Of a stretch of 64,000 bases of DNA, positions 36,052 to 44,137 are shown piece after piece. This DNA is from CAYVQZ01 sp964453435. Lineage in GTDB: Bacteria > Abyssobacteria > SURF-5. Made by a program: the position numbers and the translations under genes. Below the pieces are notes generated by a model. That model had not been told where the DNA came from. It saw nothing but the letters and a program-made list of their open reading frames with translations, and did not search any database. The stretch lies in assembly GCA_964453435.1 (NCBI GenBank), contig CAYVQZ010000017.1, positions 11,197-75,196 of the forward strand. Reading direction: 5' to 3'. Position 1 is the first letter of the stretch, and every line of letters starts with the position of its first letter.

Positions 36052-37004
36052 CCCGTCGCAAGGTTTATTACATATCTCTGGGCGTATTCCTTCTGCTGAT
36101 GCTTGCCATCCCGCTGAGCACGCTCATGTTGCCAAAAGGGAAGTCGTTTTACTATTTGGCCGTGGCTCGGCGGATGCTCCAGGAGGGGAATACCGAGAAA
36201 GCCATCCAGCAAGCCAGGAAAGCTGTCGAACTGTATCCGGAAAGCATTGTGGCAGCCCGAAACCTGGCTGACCTGTATCTTGCCGCCGGCAAGGACGAGC
36301 GGGCCGAACAAACTATCCAGGAATTGATTGAACGGTTGCCTGATTCACCCCGGGCATACTATGACCTGGGTTTGATCCGATTGCATCGTGGCGACATCGA
36401 GGGCGCCCGCGAGGCGGCGAACAAGGCGAGGACGCTGAACGCCGATTTTCCCGGCAACATGTTTTTGATGGGCGCGATCGCGCTCGAAGAGAAAGACCTG
36501 GAGGCTGCGGAACAGCATCTCTCCAAAGCCGTCGAGATTCAGCCCGAGAACGTGAACGCCCACTTTTTCCTGGGAATCGTTTATCAGAAAAAGGAGGATT
36601 ACGACAAATCGATAGAGCCTTTGAAGCGGGTGGTGGAACTCACGCCCGACTTTGCGCCCGGCCACGCCGCCCTTGCAATGAGCTACTTTCACAAAAATCT
36701 CTACACGCTCGCGTTGACGGAATTGAAAACGGCGGTCGACCTCGACCCGTCGGATTACAACTCGATGTATAACATTGCGTGCGTATATTCGCTCAGAGGC
36801 AAGACGAAGCCGGCCTTGAAGTGGCTGGAACGCGCTATTGACAACGGGTTTCGTGATTTCGAACACATGAGCAAGGACCCCGACCTTGACAACATACGGG
36901 ACGAGCCGGGGTACGCCGAGCTCGTTGAACGCGCGACGGCCCCGCAGCCTCAAGAGCTGCCGGAACCGGAATTGGACATACCGATGAGCGGTATTTCCGT
37001 CTAA
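36048..37004 (+). CDS. membrane-anchored TPR protein
   Basis: A 318-residue protein with an N-terminal membrane anchor (YYISLGVFLLLMLAIPL, residues about 7-24) and about seven tetratricopeptide repeats (residues 35-290), for example AIQQARKAVELYPES, AEQHLSKAVEIQPEN and ALTELKTAVDLDPSD. A GTG start overlaps the ogt stop by four bases. TPR domains hold protein partners together, here most likely in the periplasm. The C-terminus is rich in Pro and Glu. Its partner is not evident; the next gene is an acyl-CoA ligase. Confidence 0.88.
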   Translation: MTRRKVYYISLGVFLLLMLAIPLSTLMLPKGKSFYYLAVARRMLQEGNTEKAIQQARKAVELYPESIVAARNLADLYLAAGKDERAEQTIQELIERLPDSPRAYYDLGLIRLHRGDIEGAREAANKARTLNADFPGNMFLMGAIALEEKDLEAAEQHLSKAVEIQPENVNAHFFLGIVYQKKEDYDKSIEPLKRVVELTPDFAPGHAALAMSYFHKNLYTLALTELKTAVDLDPSDYNSMYNIACVYSLRGKTKPALKWLERAIDNGFRDFEHMSKDPDLDNIRDEPGYAELVERATAPQPQELPEPELDIPMSGISV

Positions 37005-37015
37005 CCAGGAGAACG

Positions 37016-38563
37016 ATGTCGATGCTGGAAGTGGAATTCAAGAATTTGCGGGAAATGTTCGAGAGCAGGGCGCAGGAGTTCGGAAACAAGACCTACCTCG
37101 CGTTCTACGACAGAGACATCAGTTTCACAGATTTCGACAAGCAGGTGAACCGATTTACAAATGCCTTGTTGAAGCTCGGAGTGAGCAAGGGCGACATCGT
37201 GTGCGTGTATGCGAACAATTCGCCCGAAGCATTGACCGCCTATTTCGCAGCGGTGAAAATGGGCGCAATCGCCGGTCCGATAAACTGCTGGTGGCAGCCC
37301 CCCGAGATCCAGTACCTCCTGAACGATTCCAAGGCGGTCGCGGCCGTTGTCGAATCGTGCTACCTGTCGAACCTCGAACAGATTCGCGCCGAGTGCGCTC
37401 ACCTGAAGACAATCATCGTGATAGGAAACGATTCCAATCCCGAATACACCTCATTTGAAAAGGCGCTTGCGGAACAGAGCGACAGGTTGCCCGAAGCCGA
37501 CATTGGTTCCGATGATGAAGCGTTCATTTTTTACACGTCCGGTACGACCGGCAACCCGAAGGGAGTTTTGCTGACTCATTACAACTCGCTCTATGCCATC
37601 GCCGGACTGGAACAGGCATTTGGAATGGAAAAGGGCGAAGAGGTCGCTCTTATCTTTCTCCCGATCTTCCACGTGAACGCCATGTTCTCCTGCATCTCCG
37701 GCATCAACGGAGGAGTAAAAATCGTGCTGCGGCAGGGATTCTCGGCCTCGGAGTTCTGGGAGGTCGTTGAAAAGCATCGGGTCACATTCTGGAGTGCGGT
37801 GCCCGCGGTGTACAACATCCTCCTGCAAATTCCGGAGACCGCGCAAGGCAGAGACCTGTCATCAGTCAAGTTCGGCATCTGCGGGGCCGCCCCCATGCCG
37901 ATTGAGACATTTCGCAAGTTCGAGGAGAGCTTCGGCGTCAAAATCATGGAGGGCTACGGACTGACAGAGGGGACCGTCGCCAGCTCGATCAATCCGATTC
38001 ACGGGAAGCGGAAGATCGGCTCCATTGGAAAACCGTTTCCCGGCCAGGAAATGAAGATACTCGATGACGATGACAACGAACTATCTCCCGGAGAAGTCGG
38101 GGAACTCTGTATCCGGGGCGGCAACGTGATGAAGGGATACCTGCGAAAACCCGAGGCCAACGCCGAAACCCTGCGGAACGGCTGGCTCCACACCGGCGAC
38201 ATGGCATACATGGACGATGAGGGCTACTTCTTCATTGTCGACCGGAAAAAGGAAATGATTATTCGCGGCGGCGAGAACATTTATCCGAAAGAAATCGACA
38301 ACCTGCTGTTTTCGCATCCGAAAATTCTCGAGGCGGCCGTCGTCGGAGTTCCGGACGATATCATGGGCGAGGAGGTCAAGGCATACATTGTTCTGAGGCC
38401 GGGAGAAGAGATGACGGCGGAGGACGTGCGCCGGTTCTGCCGAGAAAACCTGGCCTCCTTCAAGGCGCCGAAATACGTGGAATTTATCGACGAGCTTCCC
38501 AAGAACATAATCGGCAAAACGCTGAAGAAACATCTGAAAAAGCATGAAAGAGAGAGAAGTTGA
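37016..38563 (+). CDS. acyl-CoA synthetase (AMP-binding, class I)
   Basis: A 515-residue enzyme of the ANL superfamily that adenylates a carboxylic acid and transfers it to CoA. Core motifs are complete: FYTSGTTGNPKGVLLTH (P-loop-like), MEGYGLTEGT, GWLHTGDMAYMDDEGYFFIVDRK (in parts), the hinge RGGENIYPKEI and the catalytic lysine in KNIIGKTLKKH. The chain is shorter than for very long-chain enzymes and resembles medium-chain or aromatic acid ligases. It follows the TPR gene by 11 bases. It is related to the ligase at 61749-63308. Confidence 0.93.
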   Translation: MSMLEVEFKNLREMFESRAQEFGNKTYLAFYDRDISFTDFDKQVNRFTNALLKLGVSKGDIVCVYANNSPEALTAYFAAVKMGAIAGPINCWWQPPEIQYLLNDSKAVAAVVESCYLSNLEQIRAECAHLKTIIVIGNDSNPEYTSFEKALAEQSDRLPEADIGSDDEAFIFYTSGTTGNPKGVLLTHYNSLYAIAGLEQAFGMEKGEEVALIFLPIFHVNAMFSCISGINGGVKIVLRQGFSASEFWEVVEKHRVTFWSAVPAVYNILLQIPETAQGRDLSSVKFGICGAAPMPIETFRKFEESFGVKIMEGYGLTEGTVASSINPIHGKRKIGSIGKPFPGQEMKILDDDDNELSPGEVGELCIRGGNVMKGYLRKPEANAETLRNGWLHTGDMAYMDDEGYFFIVDRKKEMIIRGGENIYPKEIDNLLFSHPKILEAAVVGVPDDIMGEEVKAYIVLRPGEEMTAEDVRRFCRENLASFKAPKYVEFIDELPKNIIGKTLKKHLKKHERERS

Positions 38564-38567
38564 ATGT

Positions 38568-38635
38568 GTCCCACGGTTCATGGTAAAGGTTGTTCGCTTC
38601 GGGGACAGTCCCCCTTCGCTGCGCAATCGTGGGAC
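38568..38635. repeat. copy E of the dispersed intergenic repeat family (short)
   Basis: A 68-base form: GTCCCACG at 38568-38575 and CGTGGGAC at 38628-38635 as inverted ends, with GGGGACAGTCCCC between. It sits directly after the acyl-CoA ligase. Confidence 0.65.
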
Positions 38636-38656
38636 CATTTCAATTGACGCCAGAGC

Positions 38657-39556
38657 ATGCGGGACCATAGGCCCGAATTGCGGCAACTGAGTCGAACGCG
38701 GCGGACGATGGTCATGGTCGCGGTCGCCCTTGTTTCGCTTCTCGGGTTCGCCATGATCGGCAAAACCATGCTTGAGGGATTCATCGAACGAAGCTTCGTA
38801 TTCTTCCCCGCCAAGCCGGTCCCTTTCACTCCGCGCGAGTGGGGAATGCCCTTCGAAGACGTCTATTTCAGGACTCCGGACAACCTGACGCTCAATGCCT
38901 GGCTCATCAGGGCATCAGCCGATTCTCCGATGGTCATGTGGTTTCACGGAAACGCGGGCAACATCGCCGACCGCCTGGATAACGCCAGACTGCTCTTTGA
39001 TCGCGGGCTTTCGCTCTTCATGGTGGATTATCGAGGCTACGGAAAAAGCGAGGGGCGTCCTTCGGAAAAGGGTATCTACCTCGACGGTCACGCCGCCTAC
39101 GAACACATTGTTTCGCAAGCAGGTGTCGCGCCGGATGGTCTGATCGTGTTCGGGCGCTCGCTCGGTAGCTGCGTGGCGGTGCGCGTTGCGTCAAAGAATC
39201 CCTGCGCAGGCGTGATCCTCGAGTCGGCGTTCACTAACATGGCCGACATGGCGCGGGCCACGCTCCCGCTCCCCGGCCTCGGGATTTTCAAAGACAAGTT
39301 CGACTGCCTGGGCCGCATCTCGTCTGTTTCCACTCCCATCCTCTTTTTCCATGGGGACAAGGATGAAATCGTGCCTTACAAATTCGGACGCGAGCTTTTC
39401 GAGGCCGCCCGGGGCGATAAGGACTTCTACACAATAAAAGGCGCGCACCACAACGACACCTATATAGTGGGAAGAAAAGAGTACTTCGACAGGTTCGAGC
39501 AGTTTTGTCGCGGAAAAACGGGAAAGGCGAGAGCGGTCACCGGCGAGCGAACATGA
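38657..39556 (+). CDS. membrane-anchored alpha/beta hydrolase (BEM46-like)
   Basis: A 299-residue hydrolase. A membrane segment at the start (MVMVAVALVSLLGFAMIG, residues about 18-35) anchors it, then the hydrolase fold: WFHGNAGNIADR as oxyanion loop, MVDYRGYGKSEG, the nucleophile elbow IVFGRSLGSCVAV, an acidic residue in HGDKDEIVP and a histidine in IKGAHHNDT. The family includes thioesterases and depalmitoylases with unclear natural substrates. Its stop overlaps the start of the dipeptidase gene (ATGA). Confidence 0.9.
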   Translation: MRDHRPELRQLSRTRRTMVMVAVALVSLLGFAMIGKTMLEGFIERSFVFFPAKPVPFTPREWGMPFEDVYFRTPDNLTLNAWLIRASADSPMVMWFHGNAGNIADRLDNARLLFDRGLSLFMVDYRGYGKSEGRPSEKGIYLDGHAAYEHIVSQAGVAPDGLIVFGRSLGSCVAVRVASKNPCAGVILESAFTNMADMARATLPLPGLGIFKDKFDCLGRISSVSTPILFFHGDKDEIVPYKFGRELFEAARGDKDFYTIKGAHHNDTYIVGRKEYFDRFEQFCRGKTGKARAVTGERT

Positions 39557-40557
39557 GAAGACCTTGCGATACGGGCCATGATTCCGAGACATTCATCTGC
39601 GACTCCCACCTCGACACTCTGTCCAAGATGTTGAAGTTCGGCTGGAAGAGATTCTCGGAAATACCCTCCCACTCGCATGTCACCCCTTCGCGCCTGAGGA
39701 AGAGCAAGGTCGGCGTCGCAGTGTTCGCGCTCTTCACCGAGAAGCGCGACCCCTCCTTCCCTCCCTTACAAAGAACCCTCAAAATGATAGACATGGCGCA
39801 GGCGATGGCAAGCGAGCATTCCGACTGGATGGAACCGGTTGGAGATTATAAGGGCATCACGAAGGCGCGCAGGAGCGGCAGGCTCGCGGTCATCCTCTCA
39901 ATCGAGAACGGCATCGCGATCGGCGACGACCTCGCTCTGCTGCGCACTTTCCACAGGCTTGGCGTTCGCTTCATGGGGCTAACCTGGAATCACAGAAACC
40001 GGCTCGGCGACGGCGCGGGAAAGTTTCGGGGCAGGCGCGGGCTCACTCAACTGGGACGCGACACCATTCGCGAAATGGAGCGGCTGGGCATGATTGTCGA
40101 TGTCTCCCATCTGAACGAGAGAACATTCTGGCAGGTTGTCGAGTTTGCGGAGCGTCCGGTCGTCGCCACGCATTCAAACGCATTCAGTGTCTGTCCGAGT
40201 CCGCGGAATCTGAAGGATTTGCAGATACGCGCGATTTCGGAGCAAGGCGGGTTCATCGGGCTCAATTTCTGCGAGGGCTTCCTGAACGATTCCGGCGAGG
40301 CCACCGCGGCCGACGTCATCCGACACGCGATTCACATAGCCGAGGTCGGCGGGATTCAGGTGCTGGCGATCGGCTCAGACTTCGACGGCATCGAGACCAC
40401 ACCCCGCGGTCTGGAACATATAGGGAAGGTCCCGAAGCTCATTCCCTTGTTCCGGAAAGCGGGCTTCTCACAAGCCGACATAGCATGCGTCACCAACAAG
40501 AACTTCCTCCGCGTCTTCCGGCAGGCGTGCGACAAGAAAGCATCTCCCCATCAATGA
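39553..40557 (+). CDS. membrane dipeptidase family protein (M19)
   Basis: A 334-residue zinc dipeptidase. The H-x-D pair is in CDSHLDTLSKM, the bridging Glu in LSIENGIAIG, and the later histidines in IVDVSHLNERTFW and VVATHSNAF; IGSDFDGIETTPRG completes the signature. Members split dipeptides, including D-containing and dehydro forms. No signal peptide is apparent, so it probably acts in the cytoplasm. The start at 39553 overlaps the upstream stop by four bases; an earlier start would be inside the neighbour. Confidence 0.93.
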   Translation: MRRPCDTGHDSETFICDSHLDTLSKMLKFGWKRFSEIPSHSHVTPSRLRKSKVGVAVFALFTEKRDPSFPPLQRTLKMIDMAQAMASEHSDWMEPVGDYKGITKARRSGRLAVILSIENGIAIGDDLALLRTFHRLGVRFMGLTWNHRNRLGDGAGKFRGRRGLTQLGRDTIREMERLGMIVDVSHLNERTFWQVVEFAERPVVATHSNAFSVCPSPRNLKDLQIRAISEQGGFIGLNFCEGFLNDSGEATAADVIRHAIHIAEVGGIQVLAIGSDFDGIETTPRGLEHIGKVPKLIPLFRKAGFSQADIACVTNKNFLRVFRQACDKKASPHQ

Positions 40558-41035
40558 TTCCGGCGGGATAACAGAATGGCGCTAACCGACGCCGCAAGTT
40601 TTTTCATTCCCGGGACTTTCTTCGATTCGGTTCAAATATTCGGGCAAACGCGTTGGTTGCCACTGTTGGCTTTCTCCGTACTACTCACTCTCAATTTCTG
40701 GAATTTCTGTCGTGATTTTCGAAAGTTCACACGCACAAATCCTTGTCGTGAAATGGATTCCTGCTTTCGCTAGACTAACAAGAAAAAAAGCTTTCATTTG
40801 TGATGCGATTCGGTTGCGTTCCTGCCATTGGTATTCCACAAGTCTGGTTGCGGCTGTGCCTCGCCCTGATAATCAGCGAGAACTTGTCCTGAGCATTGCT
40901 CGGAGAAGCTGCGGATGAAAAAAGCTTTTTTCTCTATCCCCGAATTCCCCGCTGTCAAGGCCCGGCGTAATTTCGACGGGAAGCGCAGGACGTTTCCTGA
41001 AGCTCAAACTCGGCGAATTCTGTGTTCGGCATAAC
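40558..41035. other. intergenic region with degraded repeats
   Basis: About 480 bases. Fragments such as TGGATTCCTGCTTTCGC, AAGAAAAAAAG and TGGTTGCGGCTGTGCC recur in altered form at 41780-41870. A 16-base perfect palindrome GAAAAAAGCTTTTTTC is at 40917-40932. A short plus-strand frame here (40576-40773) has no family match and I do not call it. Confidence 0.5.
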
Positions 41036-41554
41036 TCAGAACTGCAAGAGCGCGAAGACTTCGCAGCCCTTGAGTTTCTCTCTTCCGTGCAAATCCAGCA
41101 GTTCGATGAGGAAGTCGAGCCCCTTGATGTTGGCCTTGAAATTGCTCACGAGCTCGACGGTTGCCGCGGCGGTGCCGCCCGTGGCGAGAAGGTCGTCCAC
41201 TATCAGCACGTTCTCGCCTGGTTCGATTGCGTCCTTGTGCACCTCGAGGTGGTCGGCGCCGTACTCGAGTTCGTATGTCGCGCTGAAGACGGCGGCGGGC
41301 AATTTTCCCTTCTTACGCACCGGCACGAACCCCGCCCCGAGCAGATATGCCATCGGAGCGCCGAGGATGAAGCCGCGCGATTCCATTCCGAGGACCTTGT
41401 CGATTCCCTTGTCCTTGTTTCGGTCGACGAGCAGGTCGATAGCTTCGGCGAGCGCTTTGTTGTCCTTCAGGAGCGTTGTGATGTCCCTGAACAGGATGCC
41501 CTTTTTCGGAAAATCGGGGACGCTGCGGATAATCTGTTTCAGTCTCTCACTCAT
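41036..41554 (-). CDS. apt: adenine phosphoribosyltransferase
   Basis: A 172-residue purine salvage enzyme that makes AMP from adenine and PRPP. It begins MSERLKQIIRSVPDFPKKGI, contains FRDITTLL, GMESRGFILGAP, and the PRPP-binding motif VLIVDDLLATGGTAAA. The length matches the family and nothing is missing. The start at 41554 follows GGGAGGAGAG; the frame upstream has no family sequence. Confidence 0.96.
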   Translation of the reverse strand: MSERLKQIIRSVPDFPKKGILFRDITTLLKDNKALAEAIDLLVDRNKDKGIDKVLGMESRGFILGAPMAYLLGAGFVPVRKKGKLPAAVFSATYELEYGADHLEVHKDAIEPGENVLIVDDLLATGGTAAATVELVSNFKANIKGLDFLIELLDLHGREKLKGCEVFALLQF

Positions 41555-41996
41555 CTCTCCTCCCGCTGTTACTAAATATCTCTCGACCACGAATTTGCAG
41601 ACACGAAAGAATACGAATGGCAACGAATGGCGCGAATCGAACTGCACGGATTTGCACTGTTCCCGAGGAGCCGATTTTCAACCACAGCTAGGCCGCCAAT
41701 TTACACGGATGAAGGCAAAGGACCGGGAACCTCGTCCGATTGGTCTCTATACGCCCTCGGCGCTCAAAGGCATTCTCCGGGGCCCGTTTTCGCGGGAATG
41801 AAAGAAAAAAAGTTTTCATTCGCGCCGCCTGTGTTCAAAAAGTTTGGCTGCGGCTCCGCTGTGCCGTGTTCCCCGTTGTTGAATTGCTTGTCCCGGCGCA
41901 CGGCCGCGCGCCCCTGCAAAAAACATGAAGCCAGTATTTCTTGTATCTGGCAGATAAGAAAAAATCCGCCTGACTCCGTGGTTAAAGGAAATAGCC
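41555..41996. other. intergenic region with degraded repeats
   Basis: About 440 bases. It carries pieces of widespread extragenic repeats (CGACCACGAATTTGC... and AACCACAGCTAGG...CACGGATGAAGG) and the second copy of the fragments found at 40745-40860. No gene seen. Confidence 0.5.
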
Positions 41997-42893
41997 TTAC
42001 AGTTCTTCAAAATCGATGTTGTGAAGAGCGATGTACTTCCGGAGCTTCTTTATCGCTTTCGCTTCTATCTGGCGAATGCGCTCGCGAGTGAGGTTGAATC
42101 GCTCTCCGGTTTCCTTGAGGGTGTGCGGGTCGCCATCGACGAGGCCGTAGCGGAACTGCAGAATTTGGGCCTCGCGCTCGGTAAGCTGGTCGAGCATCTG
42201 CATGAGCTTCTGGTCGCGGAACACTTTTGCCACGATGTCGACGGGGTCGATCGCATGACTGTCCTCGATCAGGTCGCCGAGTTCGGCGTTGTCGTCTGTC
42301 CCCACCGCGGCCTCGAGCGAGGTTATTTTCTGCGAATACTTGTGAAGATCGGCCACGTCGTCGGGCGACATTTCGAGTTCTTCCGCGATTTCCTCCAGGG
42401 TGGGCTTATGGCCGCGCTCCTTGTAGAGTCGCTGGCTCGCCTGCTTATATTTGATGATGTTCTCGGTCATATAAACAGGTATTCGTATTGTGCGGCCGTA
42501 GTTCGCGAGGAATCGAGATATTGCCTGGCGTATCCACCACGTGGCGTAGGTGCTGAACTTGTATCCCTTCGTGTGGTCGAATTTGTCGACGGCCTTGATG
42601 AGTCCGAGGTTGCCTTCTTCCACGAGGTCCAGCAGCGGGAGGCCATAGTGCAAGTATTTGTTTGCGACGCTGACAACAAGCCGCAGATTCGAGATGATGA
42701 GTTTTTTCCTGGCCTCCTGGTCGCCCTTCTTCATGCGTTTCGCGAGGTCTATTTCTTCTTCGTATCTGAGCAGCGGCTGGCGCGAGATCTCCTTGAGGTA
42801 GGCGCTCATGCTGTCTTTGTATTGGCGGAAGTTCGGCGGCTTCGAGGAAGGAGTGGGCTCGGAGAAGTCTTCGTCGTATTCCATCTGACTCAT
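41997..42893 (-). CDS. sigma-70 family RNA polymerase sigma factor (RpoD/RpoS type)
   Basis: A 298-residue group 1/2 sigma factor with region 1.2 (about 28-62), region 2 (about 63-135: LRLVVSVANKYLHYGLPLLD, FSTYATWWIRQAISRFLA), region 3 (about 145-215) and region 4 (about 230-295: TEREAQILQFRYGL, LTRERIRQIEAKA). Region 1.1 and the long non-conserved insert of E. coli RpoD are absent, so it may be a group 2 (RpoS/HrdB-like) factor or a minimal primary sigma. It follows sppA by 11 bases and is probably co-transcribed with it. Confidence 0.93.
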   Translation of the reverse strand: MSQMEYDEDFSEPTPSSKPPNFRQYKDSMSAYLKEISRQPLLRYEEEIDLAKRMKKGDQEARKKLIISNLRLVVSVANKYLHYGLPLLDLVEEGNLGLIKAVDKFDHTKGYKFSTYATWWIRQAISRFLANYGRTIRIPVYMTENIIKYKQASQRLYKERGHKPTLEEIAEELEMSPDDVADLHKYSQKITSLEAAVGTDDNAELGDLIEDSHAIDPVDIVAKVFRDQKLMQMLDQLTEREAQILQFRYGLVDGDPHTLKETGERFNLTRERIRQIEAKAIKKLRKYIALHNIDFEEL

Positions 42894-42904
42894 AGAGCAA
42901 TCAC

Positions 42905-43792
42905 TCAGCGAAACAGATACAGCACGGGAATGTAGGTGGGCCGTGTTGACGGCAGATACTGTCCTGCGACGCTTTGCGCGAGGGAACCGAAGGGGAAGCC
43001 CCGCTTTTTTTTGCGTATCACGTTCGGTTCGCCCTTGATTCCTCCGAGGGCCGCGGCCCGCTTGATGGCGTCGCTTTGAGTGCCCAGCGCATCGACAAAT
43101 CCGTATTCGAGGGCCTGGCGTCCGCTGAAAATGCGGCCGTCGGCATATTGCTTCACTTCCTCGACCGGCATGGCCCGGCTCTCGGAAACGGCTTCGACGA
43201 ACTGGTCATAGACGTCCATGAGCACATCCTGCAGAAGCTGTTGCTCCTCCGGTTCCATCGTGCGGAACATCGAGCCGATATCCTTGTACTCGCCGGTCTT
43301 TATGGTTTCGAACCGGATTCCGATCTTATCCATCAGCCCTTGCACATTGGGAAATTCCGCGATGACGCCGATGCTGCCGGTTATGGTTCCCGGGTTCGCA
43401 TAAATTTCGTCGGCCGCGCACGCAATGTAAAAAGCGCCCGAAGCTGCGATTGACGCCATCGACGCCACAATCACCTTTCCCTTGTCTCGTGCCCTCTTGA
43501 TTTCTTCGTATAACTCTTGCGAGGGCGCAACCGCTCCGCCGGGGCTGTTCAGTCTGACGACGATTCCCTTGACGGAAGAGTTTTTGATGTGCGACTTCAA
43601 TTCCTTCAGAGATTCCTCCACATCAAAGATGGGTCCCTCGACATCGATGACGGCGACGCTTTCGCGGCCCGGGAATACGGGAACCGCACGGCGGCCCTGG
43701 GAAACAAAAATGAGGATAGCGATCAGGCCCATGCCGCATATGAAACTGACGAGGAAGAAGATGAGGAGACTCGTTCGACAGCCCTTGTTCAT
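42905..43792 (-). CDS. sppA: signal peptide peptidase SppA (36K type)
   Basis: A 295-residue membrane serine protease with one N-terminal membrane helix (about residues 8-31). The catalytic dyad is S118 in MASIAASGAFYI and K170 in TIKTGEYKDIG, 52 residues apart as in B. subtilis SppA. LNSPGGAV and NPGTITGSIGV are further marks. It degrades leftover signal peptides in the membrane. The start has GAGG six bases upstream, and a strong promoter lies 70 bases before it. A sigma factor follows. Confidence 0.93.
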   Translation of the reverse strand: MNKGCRTSLLIFFLVSFICGMGLIAILIFVSQGRRAVPVFPGRESVAVIDVEGPIFDVEESLKELKSHIKNSSVKGIVVRLNSPGGAVAPSQELYEEIKRARDKGKVIVASMASIAASGAFYIACAADEIYANPGTITGSIGVIAEFPNVQGLMDKIGIRFETIKTGEYKDIGSMFRTMEPEEQQLLQDVLMDVYDQFVEAVSESRAMPVEEVKQYADGRIFSGRQALEYGFVDALGTQSDAIKRAAALGGIKGEPNVIRKKKRGFPFGSLAQSVAGQYLPSTRPTYIPVLYLFR

Positions 43793-43861
43793 ACTGTCCT
43801 CTCCGCACCGACAAAAGGACTTTTCGGTGAGCTGAAAAGATGGCTTTTCCTGAATGCACAC

Positions 43862-43890
43862 ATTATAACAACAGCCCTGCTTCATTGCAA
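43862..43890 (-). promoter_or_regulatory. predicted promoter of sppA and the sigma factor
   Basis: Minus strand TTGCAA (43890-43885), 17-base spacer, perfect TATAAT (43867-43862). About 70 bases before the sppA start. Confidence 0.65.
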
Positions 43891-43971
43891 CTGAATTCGG
43901 CGCATTTACCGGTTTGGTTCGCCACCGTTTCGAATCAGAAATATTCGGCGTTCATAGCGGCCGATTCAATC

Positions 43972-44134
43972 CGTCCCACCATCGCCCGGCGAAAGGGGGC
44001 TGTGCGACCGTCCGATAATTCGATTTGGCTACTTCCGGGAACCGGAATCACGCGGAGCGTGACCTTCGGCCCATACCTCCATGTCCCCGGGATCAGCGCT
44101 CCGGCTTTTCGGCAGAATGGGCAATCGTGGGACA
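43972..44134. repeat. copy F of the dispersed intergenic repeat family (full length)
   Basis: A 163-base unit with ends GTCCCACCATCGCC and ATCGTGGGACA. It contains GTCCGATAATTC and the core GGAATCACGCGGAGCGTGAC (44044 on), which folds as TCACGC-GGA-GCGTGA. The core lies in inverted form in copy G (49449-49476) with two differences. Confidence 0.75.
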
Positions 44135-44137
44135 CAT

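Noticed and set aside
40576..40773. A short plus-strand frame with a hydrophobic stretch after the dipeptidase gene
   Set aside because: No ribosome binding site or family match, and it runs into degraded repeats.
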